From Saposhnikovia divaricata (taxonomy: Eukaryota > Streptophyta > Magnoliopsida > Apiales > Apiaceae), in NCBI GenBank assembly GCA_036435485.1, contig CM071595.1, positions 3,038,001-3,102,000 on the forward strand: a DNA stretch of 64,000 nt, in the 5' to 3' direction. A model generated the notes under the pieces. The model made no database searches. It had not been told where the DNA came from and saw only the letters and a program-made list of their open reading frames with translations. The position numbers and the translations under genes are program-made. Positions 10,436 through 25,450 of the stretch are shown piece after piece (position 1 is the stretch's first letter; each line of letters begins with the position of its first letter).

Positions 10436-13400
10436 GAATTCAACGAAATTTTATTTGACGCAGTTCGGACCGGAATCGTAGCTGATATGATCGAAACACA
10501 GTTTTCGGAAAATTCTCAAAGGGGTTAATACACGGGATATTGTTAAAATTTGGGTCGGACCAATTTGTGGATATTTTTACATATTTTGTTCCTATGGGTT
10601 ATTGGAATTCAACGAAATTTTATTTGACGTAATTTAGACCTGAATCGGAGCTGATATAGTCAAAACTCGGTTTGGGATAATCCTCAAAGGGGTTAGTACA
10701 CGGGATATTGTTAAAAATCGATTCGGACCATTTTAAGGATATTTTAAAATATTTTGTTCCTATGGGTTATTGGAATTCAACCATATTTTATTTGACACAA
10801 TTCAGACCTGTATCGGAGCTGATATAGTCAAAACTCGGTTTTTGGATAATCCTCAAAGGGGTTAGTACACGGGAGTGTTAAAAATCGAGTCGGACCATTT
10901 TGTGGATATTTTTACATATTTTGTTCCTATGGGTTATTGGAATTCAACGAAATTTTATTTGACGCAATTCAGACCTGAATCGGAGCTGATATGATCGAAA
11001 CTCGGTTTTCGGATAATCCTCAAAGTGGTTAGTACACGGGATATTGTTAAAAATCGAGTCGGACCATTTTAAGGATATTTTTACATATTTTGTTCCTATG
11101 GGTTATTGGAATTCAACGAAATTTTATTTGACGCAGTTCGGACCGGAATCGTAGCTGATATGATCGAAACACAGTTTTCGGAAAATTCTCAAAGGGGTTA
11201 ATACACGGGATATTGTTAAAATTCGGGTCGGACCAATTTGTGGATATTTTTACATATTTTGTTCCTATGGGTTATTGGAATTCAACGAAATTTTATTTGA
11301 CGTAATTTAGACCTGAATCGGAGCTGATATAGTCAAAACTCGGTTTGGGATAATCCTCAAAGGGGTTAGTACACGGGATATTGTTAAAAATCGATTCGGA
11401 CCATTTTAAGGATATTTTAAAATATTTTGTTCCTATGGGTTATTGGAATTCAACCATATTTTATTTGACACAATTCAGACCTGTATCGGAGCTGATATAG
11501 TCAAAACTCGGTTTTTGGATAATCCTCAAAGGGGTTAGTACACGGGAGTGTTAAAAATCGAGTCGGACCATTTTGTGGATATTTTTACATATTTTGTTCC
11601 TATGGGTTATTGGAATTCAACGAAATTTTATTTGACGCAATTCAGACCTGAATCGGAGCTGATATGATCGAAACTCGGTTTTCGGATAATCCTCAAAGTG
11701 GTTAGTACACGGGATATTGTTAAAAATCGAGTCGGACCATTTTAAGGATATTTTTACATATTTTGTTCCTATGGGTTATTGCAATTCAACGAAATTTTAT
11801 TTGACACTATTCATACCTGAATCGGAGCTGATATGAACGAAACTCGGTTTTCGGATAATCCTCAAAGTGGTTAGTACACGGGATATTGTTAAAAATCGAG
11901 TCGGACCATTTTAAGGATATTTTTACATATTTTGTTCCTATGGGTTATTGGAATTCAACGAAATTTTATTTGACACAATTCAGACCTGAATCGGAGCTGA
12001 TATAGTCAAAACTCGGTTTTTGGATAATCCTCAAAGGGGTTAGTACACGGGATATTGTTAAAAATCGAGTCGGACCATTTTGTGGATATTTTTACATATT
12101 TTGTTCCTATGGGTTATTGGAATTCAACAAAATTTTATTTGACACAATTCAGACCTGAATCGGAGCTGATATAGTCGAAACTCGGTTTTTGGATAATCCT
12201 CAAAGGGGTTAGTACACGGGATATTGTTAAAAATCGAGTCGGACCATTTTGTGGATATTTTTACATATTTTGTTCCTATGGGTTATTGGAATTCAACGAA
12301 ATTTTATTTGACGCAATTCAGACCTGAATCGGAGCTGATATGATCGAAACTCGGTTTTCGGATAATCCTCAAAGTGGTTAGTACACGGGATATTGTTAAA
12401 AATCGAGTCGGACCATTTTAAGGATATTTTTACATATTTTGTTCCTATGGGTTATTGCAATTCAACGAAATTTTATTTGACACTATTCATACCTGAATCG
12501 GAGCTGATATGAACGAAACTCGGTTTTCGGATAATCCTCAAAGTGGTTAGTACACGGGATATTGTTAAAAATCGAGTCGGACCATTTTAAGGATATTTTT
12601 ACATATTTTGTTCCTATGGGTTATTGGAATTCAACGAAATTTTATTTGACACAATTCAGACCTGAATCGGAGCTGATATAGTCAAAACTCGGTTTTTGGA
12701 TAATCCTCAAAGGGGTTAGTACACGGGATATTGTTAAAAATCGAGTCGGACCATTTTGTGGATATTTTTACATATTTTGTTCCTATGGGTTATTGGAATT
12801 CAACAAAATTTTATTTGACACAATTCAGACCTGAATCGGAGCTGATATAGTCGAAACTCGGTTTTTGGATAATCCTCAAAGGGGTTAGTACACGGGATAT
12901 TGTTAAAAATCGAGTCGGACCATTTTGTGGATATTTTTACATATTTTGTTCCTATGGGTTATTGGAATTCAACGAAATTTTATTTGACACAATTCAGACC
13001 TGAATCGGAGCTGATATAGTCAAAACTCGGTTTTTGGATAATCCTCGAAGGGGTTAGTACACGGGATATTGTTAAAAATCGAGTCGGACCATTTTGTGGA
13101 TATTTTTACATATTTTGTTCCTATGGGTTATTGGAATTCAACGAAATTTTATTTGACACAATTCAGACCTGAATCGGAGCTGATATAGTCAAAACTCGGT
13201 TTTTGGATAATCCTCAAAGGGGTTAGTACACGGGATATTGTTAAAAATCGAGTCGGACCATTTTGTGGATATTTTTACATATTTTGTTCCTATGGGTTAT
13301 TGGAATTCAACGAAATTTTATTTGACGCAGATCGGACCGGAATCGTAGCTGATATGATCGAAACACAGTTTTCGGAAAATTCTCAAAGGGGTTAATACAC

Positions 13401-13640
13401 GGGATATTGCTAAAAATCGGGTCAGACCAATTTGTGGATATTTTTACATATTTTGTTCCTATGGGTTATTGGAATTCAACGAAATTTTATTTGACGTAAT
13501 TTAGACCTGAATCGGAGCTGATATAGTCAAAACTCGGTTTTTGGATAATCCTCAAAGGGGTTAGTACACGGGATATTGTTAAAAATTGAGTCGGACCATT
13601 TTAAGGATATTTTTACATATTTTGTTCCTTTGGGTTATTG
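10267..13640 (+). repeat. 20-mer higher-order repeat, copy a
   Basis: Order: P S T U R S T U R V Q Q R V Q Q Q Q S' T', 3,374 bp. The series is anchored by the rare ttcctttggg just before each P (10251, 13625, 16323, 19360). Within this copy the block S T U R occurs twice in a row, and R V Q Q occurs twice in a row. It is thus a longer version of the b, c and d copies that follow. Confidence 0.86.
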
Positions 13641-16338
13641 GAATTCAACGAAATTTTATTTGACGCCGTTCGGACCGGAATCGGAGCTGATATGATCGAA
13701 ACTCGGTTTTTGGATAATCCTCAAAGGGGTTAGTACACGGGATATTGTTAAAAATCGAGTCGGACCATTTTGTGGATATTTTTACATATTTTGTTCCTAT
13801 GGGTTATTGGAATTCAACGAAATTTTATTTGACGCAGTTCGGACCGGAATCGTAGCTGATATGATCGAAACACAGTTTTCGGAAAATTCTCAAAGGGGTT
13901 AATACACGGGATATTGTTAAAATTCGGGTCGGACCAATTTGTGGATATTTTTACATATTTTGTTCCTATGGGTTATTGGAATTCAACGAAATTTTATTTG
14001 ACGTAATTTAGACCTGAATCGGAGCTGATATAGTCAAAACTCGGTTTGGGATAATCCTCAAAGGGGTTAGTACACGGGATATTGTTAAAAATCGATTCGG
14101 ACCATTTTAAGGATATTTTAAAATATTTTGTTCCTATGGGTTATTGGAATTCAACCATATTTTATTTGACACAATTCAGACCTGTATCGGAGCTGATATA
14201 GTCAAAACTCGGTTTTTGGATAATCCTCAAAGGGGTTAGTACACGGGAGTGTTAAAAATCGAGTCGGACCATTTTGTGGATATTTTTACATATTTTGTTC
14301 CTATGGGTTATTGGAATTCAACGAAATTTTATTTGACGCAATTCAGACCTGAATCGGAGCTGATATGATCGAAACTCGGTTTTCGGATAATCCTCAAAGT
14401 GGTTAGTACACGGGATATTGTTAAAAATCGAGTCGGACCATTTTAAGGATATTTTTACATATTTTGTTCCTATGGGTTATTGGAATTCAACGAAATTTTA
14501 TTTGACGCAGTTCGGACCGGAATCGTAGCTGATATGATCGAAACACAGTTTTCGGAAAATTCTCAAAGGGGTTAATACACGGGATATTGTTAAAATTCGG
14601 GTCGGACCAATTTGTGGATATTTTTACATATTTTGTTCCTATGGGTTATTGGAATTCAACGAAATTTTATTTGACGTAATTTAGACCTGAATCGGAGCTG
14701 ATATAGTCAAAACTCGGTTTGGGATAATCCTCAAAGGGGTTAGTACACGGGATATTGTTAAAAATCGATTCGGACCATTTTAAGGATATTTTAAAATATT
14801 TTGTTCCTATGGGTTATTGGAATTCAACCATATTTTATTTGACACAATTCAGACCTGTATCGGAGCTGATATAGTCAAAACTCGGTTTTTGGATAATCCT
14901 CAAAGGGGTTAGTACACGGGAGTGTTAAAAATCGAGTCGGACCATTTTGTGGATATTTTTACATATTTTGTTCCTATGGGTTATTGGAATTCAACGAAAT
15001 TTTATTTGACGCAATTCAGACCTGAATCGGAGCTGATATGATCGAAACTCGGTTTTCGGATAATCCTCAAAGTGGTTAGTACACGGGATATTGTTAAAAA
15101 TCGAGTCGGACCATTTTAAGGATATTTTTACATATTTTGTTCCTATGGGTTATTGCAATTCAACGAAATTTTATTTGACACTATTCATACCTGAATCGGA
15201 GCTGATATGAACGAAACTCGGTTTTCGGATAATCCTCAAAGTGGTTAGTACACGGGATATTGTTAAAAATCGAGTCGGACCATTTTAAGGATATTTTTAC
15301 ATATTTTGTTCCTATGGGTTATTGGAATTCAACGAAATTTTATTTGACACAATTCAGACCTGAATCGGAGCTGATATAGTCAAAACTCGGTTTTTGGATA
15401 ATCCTCAAAGGGGTTAGTACACGGGATATTGTTAAAAATCGAGTCGGACCATTTTGTGGATATTTTTACATATTTTGTTCCTATGGGTTATTGGAATTCA
15501 ACAAAATTTTATTTGACACAATTCAGACCTGAATCGGAGCTGATATAGTCGAAACTCGGTTTTTGGATAATCCTCAAAGGGGTTAGTACACGGGATATTG
15601 TTAAAAATCGAGTCGGACCATTTTGTGGATATTTTTACATATTTTGTTCCTATGGGTTATTGGAATTCAACGAAATTTTATTTGACACAATTCAGACCTG
15701 AATCGGAGCTGATATAGTCAAAACTCGGTTTTTGGATAATCCTCGAAGGGGTTAGTACACGGGATATTGTTAAAAATCGAGTCGGACCATTTTGTGGATA
15801 TTTTTACATATTTTGTTCCTATGGGTTATTGGAATTCAACGAAATTTTATTTGACACAATTCAGACCTGAATCGGAGCTGATATAGTCAAAACTCGGTTT
15901 TTGGATAATCCTCAAAGGGGTTAGTACACGGGATATTGTTAAAAATCGAGTCGGACCATTTTGTGGATATTTTTACATATTTTGTTCCTATGGGTTATTG
16001 GAATTCAACGAAATTTTATTTGACGCAGATCGGACCGGAATCGTAGCTGATATGATCGAAACACAGTTTTCGGAAAATTCTCAAAGGGGTTAATACACGG
16101 GATATTGCTAAAAATCGGGTCAGACCAATTTGTGGATATTTTTACATATTTTGTTCCTATGGGTTATTGGAATTCAACGAAATTTTATTTGACGTAATTT
16201 AGACCTGAATCGGAGCTGATATAGTCAAAACTCGGTTTTTGGATAATCCTCAAAGGGGTTAGTACACGGGATATTGTTAAAAATTGAGTCGGACCATTTT
16301 AAGGATATTTTTACATATTTTGTTCCTTTGGGTTATTG
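13641..16338 (+). repeat. 16-mer higher-order repeat, copy b
   Basis: Order: P S T U R S T U R V Q Q Q Q S' T', 2,698 bp. It equals copy a minus one R V Q Q block of four monomers. The S T U R doublet is retained. Both ends carry the ttcctttggg marker. Confidence 0.86.
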
Positions 16339-19300
16339 GAATTCAACGAAATTTTATTTGACGCCGTTCGGACCGGAATCGGAGCTGATATGATCGAAAC
16401 TCGGTTTTTGGATAATCCTCAAAGGGGTTAGTACACGGGATATTGTTAAAAATCGAGTCGGACCATTTTGTGGATATTTTTACATATTTTGTTCCTATGG
16501 GTTATTGGAATTCAACGAAATTTTATTTGACGCAGTTCGGACCGGAATCGTAAGTGATATGATCGAAACACAGTTTTCGGAAAATTCTCAAAGGGGTATA
16601 CACGGGATATTGTTAAAATTCGGGTCGGACCAATTTGTGGATATTATTACATATTTTGTTCCTATGGGTTATTGGAATTCAACGAAATTTTATTTGACGT
16701 AATTTAGACCTGAATCGGAGCTGATATAGTCAAAACTCGGTTTGGGATAATCCTCAAAGGGGTTAGTACACGGGATATTGTTAAAAATCGATTCGGACCA
16801 TTTTAAGGATATTTTAAAATATTTTGTTCCTATGGGTTATTGGAATTCAACCATATTTTATTTGACACAATTCAGACCTGTATCGGAGCTGATATAGTCA
16901 AAACTCGGTTTTTGGATAATCCTCAAAGGGGTTAGTACACGGGAGTGTTAAAAATCGAGTCGGACCATTTTGTGGATATTTTTACATATTTTGTTCCTAT
17001 GGGTTATTGGAATTCAACGAAATTTTTTTTGACGCAATTCAGACCTGAATCGGAGCTGATATGATCGAAACTCGGTTTTCGGATAATCCTCAAAGTGGTT
17101 AGTACACGGGATATTGTTAAAAATCGAGTCGGACCATTTTAAGGATATTTTTACATATTTTGTTCCTATGGGTTATTGCAATTCAACGAAATTTTATTTG
17201 ACACTATTCATACCTGAATCGGAGCTGATATGAACGAAACTCGGTTTTCGGATAATCCTCAAAGTGGTTAGTACACGGGATATTGTTAAAAATCGAGTCG
17301 GACCATTTTAAGGATATTTTTACATATTTTGTTCCTATGGGTTATTGGAATTCAACGAAATTTTATTTGACACAATTCAGACCTGAATCGGAGCTGATAT
17401 AGTCAAAACTCGGTTTTTGGATAATCCTCAAAGGGGTTAGTACACGGGATATTGTTAAAAATCGAGTCGGACCATTTTGTGGATATTTTTACATATTTTG
17501 TTCCTATGGGTTATTGGAATTCAACAAAATTTTATTTGACACAATTCAGACCTGAATCGGAGCTGATATAGTCGAAACTCGGTTTTTGGATAATCCTCAA
17601 AGGGGTTAGTACACGGGATATTGTTAAAAATCGAGTCGGACCATTTTGTGGATATTTTTACATATTTTGTTCCTATGGGTTATTGGAATTCAACGAAATT
17701 TTATTTGACACAATTCAGACCTGAATCGGAGCTGATATAGTCAAAACTCGGTTTTTGGATAATCCTCGAAGGGGTTAGTACACGGGATATTGTTAAAAAT
17801 CGAGTCGGACCATTTTGTGGATATTTTTACATATTTTGTTCCTATGGGTTATTGGAATTCAACGAAATTTTATTTGACACAATTCAGACCTGAATCGGAG
17901 CTGATATAGTCAAAACTCGGTTTTTGGATAATCCTCAAAGGGGTTAGTACACGGGATATTGTTAAAAATCGAGTCGGACCATTTTGTGGATATTTTTACA
18001 TATTTTGTTCCTATGGGTTATTGGAATTCAACGAAATTTTATTTGACGCAGATCGGACCGGAATCGTAGCTGATATGATCGAAACACAGTTTTCGGAAAA
18101 TTCTCAAAGGGGTTAATACACGGGATATTGCTAAAAATCGGGTCAGACCAATTTGTGGATATTTTTACATATTTTGTTCCTATGGGTTATTGGAATTCAA
18201 CGAAATTTTATTTGACGTAATTCAGACCTGAATCGGAGCTGATATAGTCAAAACTCGGTTTTTGGATAATCCTCAAAGGGGTTAGTACACGGGATATTGT
18301 TAAAAATTGAGTCGGACCATTTTAAGGATATTTTTACATATTTTGTTCCTATGGGTTATTGGAATTCAACAAAATTTTATTTGACGCCGTTCGGACCGGA
18401 ATCGGAGCTGATATGATCGAAACTCGGTTTTTGGATAATCCTCAAAGGGGTTAGTACAAGGGATATTGTTAAAAATCGAGTCGGACCATTTTGTGGATAT
18501 TTTTACATATTTTGTTCCTATGGGTTATTGGAATTCAACGAAATTTTATTTGACGCAATTCAGACCTGAATCGGAGCTGATATGAACGAAACTCGGTTTT
18601 CGGATAATCCTCAAAGTGGTTAGTACACGGGATATTGTTAAAAATCAAGTCGGACAATTTTAAGGATATTTTTACATATTTTGTTCCTATGGGTTATTGG
18701 AATTCAACGAAATTTTATTTGACACAATTCAGACCTGAATCGGAGCTGATATAGTCAAAACTCGGTTTTTGGATAATCCTCGAAGGGGTTAGTACACGGG
18801 ATATTGTTAAAAATCGAGTCGGACCATTTTGTGGATATTTTTACATATTTTGTTCCTATGGGTTATTGGAATTCAACGAAATTTTATTTGACACAATTCA
18901 GACCTGAATCGGAGCTGATATAGTCAAAACTCGGTTTTTGGATAATCCTCAAAGGGGTTAGTACACGGGATATTGTTAAAAATCGAGTCGGACCATTTTG
19001 TGGATATTTTTACATATTTTGTTCCTATGGGTTATTGGAATTCAACGAAATTTTATTTGACGCAGATCGGACCGGAATCGTAGCTGATATGATCGAAACA
19101 CAGTTTTCGGAAAATTCTCAAAGGGGTTAATACACGGGATATTGCTAAAAATCGGGTCAGACCAATTTGTGGATATTTTTACATATTTTGTTCCTATGGG
19201 TTATTGGAATTCAACGAAATTTTATTTGACGTAATTTAGACCTGAATCGGAGCTGATATAGTCAAAACTCGGTTTTTGGATAATCCTCAAAGGGGTTAGT

Positions 19301-19375
19301 ACACGGGATATTGTTAAAAATTGAGTCGGACCATTTTAAGGATATTTTTACATATTTTGTTCCTTTGGGTTATTG
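16339..19375 (+). repeat. 18-mer higher-order repeat, copy c
   Basis: Order: P S T U R V Q Q Q Q S' T' P R Q Q S' T', 3,037 bp. Only one S T U R is present. A six-monomer extension (P R Q Q S' T') is added before the next anchor. The S monomer has a private 2-bp loss (ggggtatacacgg near 16596), and R has gaaattttttttgacg near 17020. The latter recurs 3,039 bp later near 20060 and links this copy to the next. Confidence 0.86.
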
Positions 19376-21738
19376 GAATTCAACGAAATTTTATTTGACG
19401 CCGTTCGGACCGGAATCGGAGCTGATATGATCGAAACTCGGTTTTTGGATAATCCTCAAAGGGGTTAGTACACGGGATATTGTTAAAAATCGAGTCGGAC
19501 CATTTTGTGGATATTTTTACATATTTTGTTCCTATGGGTTATTGGAATTCAACGAAATTTTATTTGACGCAGTTCGGACCGGAATCGTAGCTGATATGAT
19601 CGAAACACAGTTTTCGGAAAATTCTCAAAGGGGTTAATACACGGGATATTGTTAAAATTCGGGTCGGACCAATTTGTGGATATTTTTACATATTTTGTTC
19701 CTATGGGTTATTGGAATTCAACGAAATTTTATTTGACGTAATTTAGACCTGAATCGGAGCTGATATAGTCAAAACTCGGTTTGGGATAATCCTCAAAGGG
19801 GTTAGTACACGGGATATTGTTAAAAATCGATTCGGACCATTTTAAGGATATTTTAAAATATTTTGTTCCTATGGGTTATTGGAATTCAACCATATTTTAT
19901 TTGACACAATTCAGACCTGTATCGGAGCTGATATAGTCAAAACTCGGTTTTTGGATAATCCTCAAAGGGGTTAGTACACGGGAGTGTTAAAAATCGAGTC
20001 GGACCATTTTGTGGATATTTTTACATATTTTGTTCCTATGGGTTATTGGAATTCAACGAAATTTTTTTTGACGCAATTCAGACCTGAATCGGAGCTGATA
20101 TGATCGAAACTCGGTTTTCGGATAATCCTCAAAGTGGTTAGTACACGGGATATTGTTAAAAATCGAGTCGGACCATTTTAAGGATATTTTTACATATTTT
20201 GTTCCTATGGGTTATTGCAATTCAACGAAATTTTATTTGACACTATTCATACCTGAATCGGAGCTGATATGAACGAAACTCGGTTTTCGGATAATCCTCA
20301 AAGTGGTTAGTACACGGGATATTGTTAAAAATCGAGTCGGACCATTTTAAGGATATTTTTACATATTTTGTTCCTATGGGTTATTGGAATTCAACGAAAT
20401 TTTATTTGACACAATTCAGACCTGAATCGGAGCTGATATAGTCAAAACTCGGTTTTTGGATAATCCTCAAAGGGGTTAGTACACGGGATATTGTTAAAAA
20501 TCGAGTCGGACCATTTTGTGGATATTTTTACATATTTTGTTCCTATGGGTTATTGGAATTCAACAAAATTTTATTTGACACAATTCAGACCTGAATCGGA
20601 GCTGATATAGTCGAAACTCGGTTTTTGGATAATCCTCAAAGGGGTTAGTACACGGGATATTGTTAAAAATCGAGTCGGACCATTTTGTGGATATTTTTAC
20701 ATATTTTGTTCCTATGGGTTATTGGAATTCAACGAAATTTTATTTGACACAATTCAGACCTGAATCGGAGCTGATATAGTCAAAACTCGGTTTTTGGATA
20801 ATCCTCGAAGGGGTTAGTACACGGGATATTGTTAAAAATCGAGTCGGACCATTTTGTGGATATTTTTACATATTTTGTTCCTATGGGTTATTGGAATTCA
20901 ACGAAATTTTATTTGACACAATTCAGACCTGAATCGGAGCTGATATAGTCAAAACTCGGTTTTTGGATAATCCTCAAAGGGGTTAGTACACGGGATATTG
21001 TTAAAAATCGAGTCGGACCATTTTGTGGATATTTTTACATATTTTGTTCCTATGGGTTATTGGAATTCAACGAAATTTTATTTGACGCAGATCGGACCGG
21101 AATCGTAGCTGATATGATCGAAACACAGTTTTCGGAAAATTCTCAAAGGGGTTAATACACGGGATATTGCTAAAAATCGGGTCAGACCAATTTGTGGATA
21201 TTTTTACATATTTTGTTCCTATGGGTTATTGGAATTCAACGAAATTTTATTTGACGTAATTCAGACCTGAATCGGAGCTGATATAGTCAAAACTCGGTTT
21301 TTGGATAATCCTCAAAGGGGTTAGTACACGGGATATTGTTAAAAATTGAGTCGGACCATTTTAAGGATATTTTTACATATTTTGTTCCTATGGGTTATTG
21401 GAATTCAACAAAATTTTATTTGACGCCGTTCGGACCGGAATCGGAGCTGATATGATCGAAACTCGGTTTTTGGATAATCCTCAAAGGGGTTAGTACAAGG
21501 GATATTGTTAAAAATCGAGTCGGACCATTTTGTGGATATTTTTACATATTTTGTTCCTATGGGTTATTGGAATTCAACGAAATTTTATTTGACGCAATTC
21601 AGACCTGAATCGGAGCTGATATGAACGAAACTCGGTTTTCGGATAATCCTCAAAGTGGTTAGTACACGGGATATTGTTAAAAATCAAGTCGGACAATTTT
21701 AAGGATATTTTTACATATTTTGTTCCTATGGGTTATTG
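19376..21738 (+). repeat. Higher-order repeat, copy d, shared 14 monomers
   Basis: Order: P S T U R V Q Q Q Q S' T' P R, matching the first 14 monomers of copy c. Shared markers include gaaattttttttgacg, the P variant gtacaagg (18454 and 21493) and the R variant caagtcggacaa. Copy d lacks the 2-bp loss in S, so its length is 2,363 bp against 2,361 in copy c. It runs on into the 13-mer series. Confidence 0.85.
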
Positions 21739-23256
21739 GAATTCAACGAAATTTTATTTGACACAATTCAGACCTGAATCGGAGCTGATATAGTCAAAAC
21801 TCGGTTTTTGGATAATCCTCAAAGGGGTTAGTACACGGGATATTGTTAAAAATCGAGTCGGACCATTTTATGGATATTTTTACATATTTTGTTCCTATGG
21901 GTTATTGGAATTCAACAAAATTTTATTTGACGCCGTTCGGACCGGAATCGGAGCTGATATGATCGAAACTCGGTTTTTGGATAATCCTCAAAGGGGTTAG
22001 TACACGGGATATTGTTAAAAATCGAGTCGGACCATTTTGTGGATATTTTTACATATTTTGTTCCTATGGGTTATTGGAATTCAACGAAATTTTATTTGAC
22101 GCAGTTCGGACCGGAATCGTAGCTGATATGATCGAAACACAGTTTTCGGAAAATTCTCAAAGGGGTTAATACACGGGATATTGTTAAAATTCGGGTCGGA
22201 CCAATTTGTGGATATTTTTACATATTTTGTTCCTATGGGTTATTGGAATTCAACGAAATTTTATTTGACGTAATTTAGACCTGAATCGGAGCTGATATAG
22301 TCAAAACTCGGTTTGGGATAATCCTCAAAGGGGTTAGTACACGGGATATTATTAAAAATCGATTCGGACCATTTTAAAGATATTTTAAAATATTTTGTTC
22401 CTATGGGTTATTGGAATTCAACCATATTTTATTTGACACAATTCAGACCTGTATCGGAGCTGATATAGTCAAAACTCGGTTTTTGGATAATCCTCAAAGG
22501 GGTTAGTACACGGGAGTGTTAAAAATCGAGTCGGACCATTTTGTGGATATTTTTACATATTTTGTTCCTATGGGTTATTGGAATTCAACGAAATTTTATT
22601 TGACGCAATTCAGACCTGAATCGGAGCTGATATGATCGAAACTCGGTTTTCGGATAATCCTCAAAGTGGTTAGTACACGGGATATTGTTAAAAATTGAGT
22701 CGGACCATTTTAAGGATATTTTTACATATTTTGTTCCTATGGGTTATTGCAATTCAACGAAATTTTATTTGACACTATTCATACCTGAATCGGAGCTGAT
22801 ATGAACGAAACTCGGTTTTCGGATAATCCTCAAAGTGGTTAGTACACGGGATATTGTTAAAAATCGAGTCGGACCATTTTAAGGATATTTTTACATATTT
22901 TGTTCCTATGGGTTATTGGAATTCAACGAAATTTTATTTGACACAATTCAGACCTGAATCGGAGCTGATATAGTCAAAACTCGGTTTTTGGATAATCCTC
23001 AAAGGGGTTAGTACACGGGATATTGTTAAAAATCGAGTCGGACCATTTTGTGGATATTTTTACATATTTTGTTCCTATGGGTTATTGGAATTCAACGAAA
23101 TTTTATTTGACACAATTCAGACCTGAATCGGAGCTGATATAGTCAAAACTCGGTTTTTGGATAATCCTCAAAGGGGTTAGTACACGGGATATTGTTAAAA
23201 ATCGAGTCGGACCATTTTGTGGATATTTTTACATATTTTGTTCCTATGGGTTATTG
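21063..23256 (+). repeat. 13-mer higher-order repeat, copy 1
   Basis: Order: S' T' P R Q P S T U R V Q Q, 2,194 bp. Private markers shared with the next copy at the same offset are gtacaagg in P, ttttatgg in Q (near 21867 and 24060), and gatattattaaa with ttttaaagat in T (22345 and 24539). The first four monomers overlap the end of copy d, because HOR frames here overlap. Confidence 0.87.
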
Positions 23257-25450
23257 GAATTCAACGAAATTTTATTTGACGCAGATCGGACCGGAATCGT
23301 AGCTGATATGATCGAAACACAGTTTTCGGAAAATTCTCAAAGGGGTTAATACACGGGATATTGCTAAAAATCGGGTCAGACCAATTTGTGGATATTTTTA
23401 CATATTTTGTTCCTATGGGTTATTGGAATTCAACGAAATTTTATTTGACGTAATTCAGACCTGAATCGGAGCTGATATAGTCAAAACTCGGTTTTTGGAT
23501 AATCCTCAAAGGGGTTAGTACACGGGATATTGTTAAAAATTGAGTCGGACCATTTTAAGGATATTTTTACATATTTTGTTCCTATGGGTTATTGGAATTC
23601 AACAAAATTTTATTTGATGCCGTTCGGACCGGAATCGGAGCTGATATGATCGAAACTCGGTTTTTGGATAATCCTCAAAGGGGTTAGTACAAGGGATATT
23701 GTTAAAAATCGAGTCGGACCATTTTGTGGATATTTTTACATATTTTGTTCCTATGGGTTATTGGAATTCAACGAAATTTTATTTGACGCAATTCAGACCT
23801 GAATCGGAGCTGATATGAACGAAACTCGGTTTTCGGATAATCCTCAAAGTGGTTAGTACACGGGATATTGTTAAAAATCAAGTCGGACAATTTTAAGGAT
23901 ATTTTTACATATTTTGTTCCTATGGGTTATTGGAATTCAACGAAATTTTATTTGACACAATTCAGACCTGAATCGGAGCTGATATAGTCAAAACTCGGTT
24001 TTTGGATAATCCTCAAAGGGGTTAGTACACGGGATATTGTTAAAAATCGAGTCGGACCATTTTATGGATATTTTTACATATTTTGTTCCTATGGGTTATT
24101 GGAATTCAACAAAATTTTATTTGACGCCGTTCGGACCGGAATCGGAGCTGATATGATCGAAACTCGGTTTTTGGATAATCCTCAAAGGGGTTAGTACACG
24201 GGATATTGTTAAAAATCGAGTCGGACCATTTTGTGGATATTTTTACATATTTTGTTCCTATGGGTTATTGGAATTCAACGAAATTTTATTTGACGCAGTT
24301 CGGACCGGAATCGTAGCTGATATGATCGAAACACAGTTTTCGGAAAATTCTCAAAGGGGTTAATACACGGGATATTGTTAAAATTCGGGTCGGACCAATT
24401 TGTGGATATTTTTACATATTTTGTTCCTATGGGTTATTGGAATTCAACGAAATTTTATTTGACGTAATTTAGACCTGAATCGGAGCTGATATAGTCAAAA
24501 CTCGGTTTGGGATAATCCTCAAAGGGGTTAGTACACGGGATATTATTAAAAATCGATTCGGACCATTTTAAAGATATTTTAAAATATTTTGTTCCTATGG
24601 GTTATTGGAATTCAACCATATTTTATTTGACACAATTCAGACCTGTATCGGAGCTGATATAGTCAAAACTCGGTTTTTGGATAATTCTCAAAGGGGTTAG
24701 TACACGGGAGTGTTAAAAATCGAGTCGGACCATTTTGTGGATATTTTTACATATTTTGTTCCTATGGGTTATTGGAATTCAACGAAATTTTATTTGACGC
24801 AATTCAGACCTGAATCGGAGCTGATATGATCGAAACTCGGTTTTCGGATAATCCTCAAAGTGGTTAGTACACGGGATATTGTTAAAAATTAAGTCGGACC
24901 ATTTTAAGGATATTTTTACATATTTTGTTCCTATGGGTTATTGCAATTCAACGAAATTTTATTTGACACTATTCATACCTGAATCGGAGCTGATATGAAC
25001 GAAACTCGGTTTTCGGATAATCCTCAAAGTGGTTAGTACACGGGATATTGTTAAAAATCGAGTCGGACCATTTTAAGGATATTTTTACATATTTTGTTCC
25101 TATGGGTTATTGGAATTCAACGAAATTTTATTTGACACAATTCAGACCTGAATCGGAGCTGATATAGTCAAAACTCGGTTTTTGGATAATCCTCAAAGGG
25201 GTTAGTACACGGGATATTGTTAAAAATCGAGTCGGACCATTTTGTGGATATTTTTACATATTTTGTTCCTATGGGTTATTGGAATTCAACAAAATTTTAT
25301 TTGACGCCGTTCGGACCGGAATCGGAGCTGATATGATCGAAACTCGGTTTTTGGATAATCCTCAAAGGGGTTAGTACAAGGGATATTGTTAAAAATCGAG
25401 TCGGACCATTTTGTGGATATTTTTACATATTTTGTTCCTATGGGTTATTG
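23257..25450 (+). repeat. 13-mer higher-order repeat, copy 2
   Basis: Order: S' T' P R Q P S T U R V Q P, 2,194 bp. Twelve monomers match copy 1. The last one is P (gtacaagg type) instead of Q, so the break between duplication events lies there. Private changes include gatgccgttcgg near 23617 and attaagtcgg near 24889. Confidence 0.86.
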
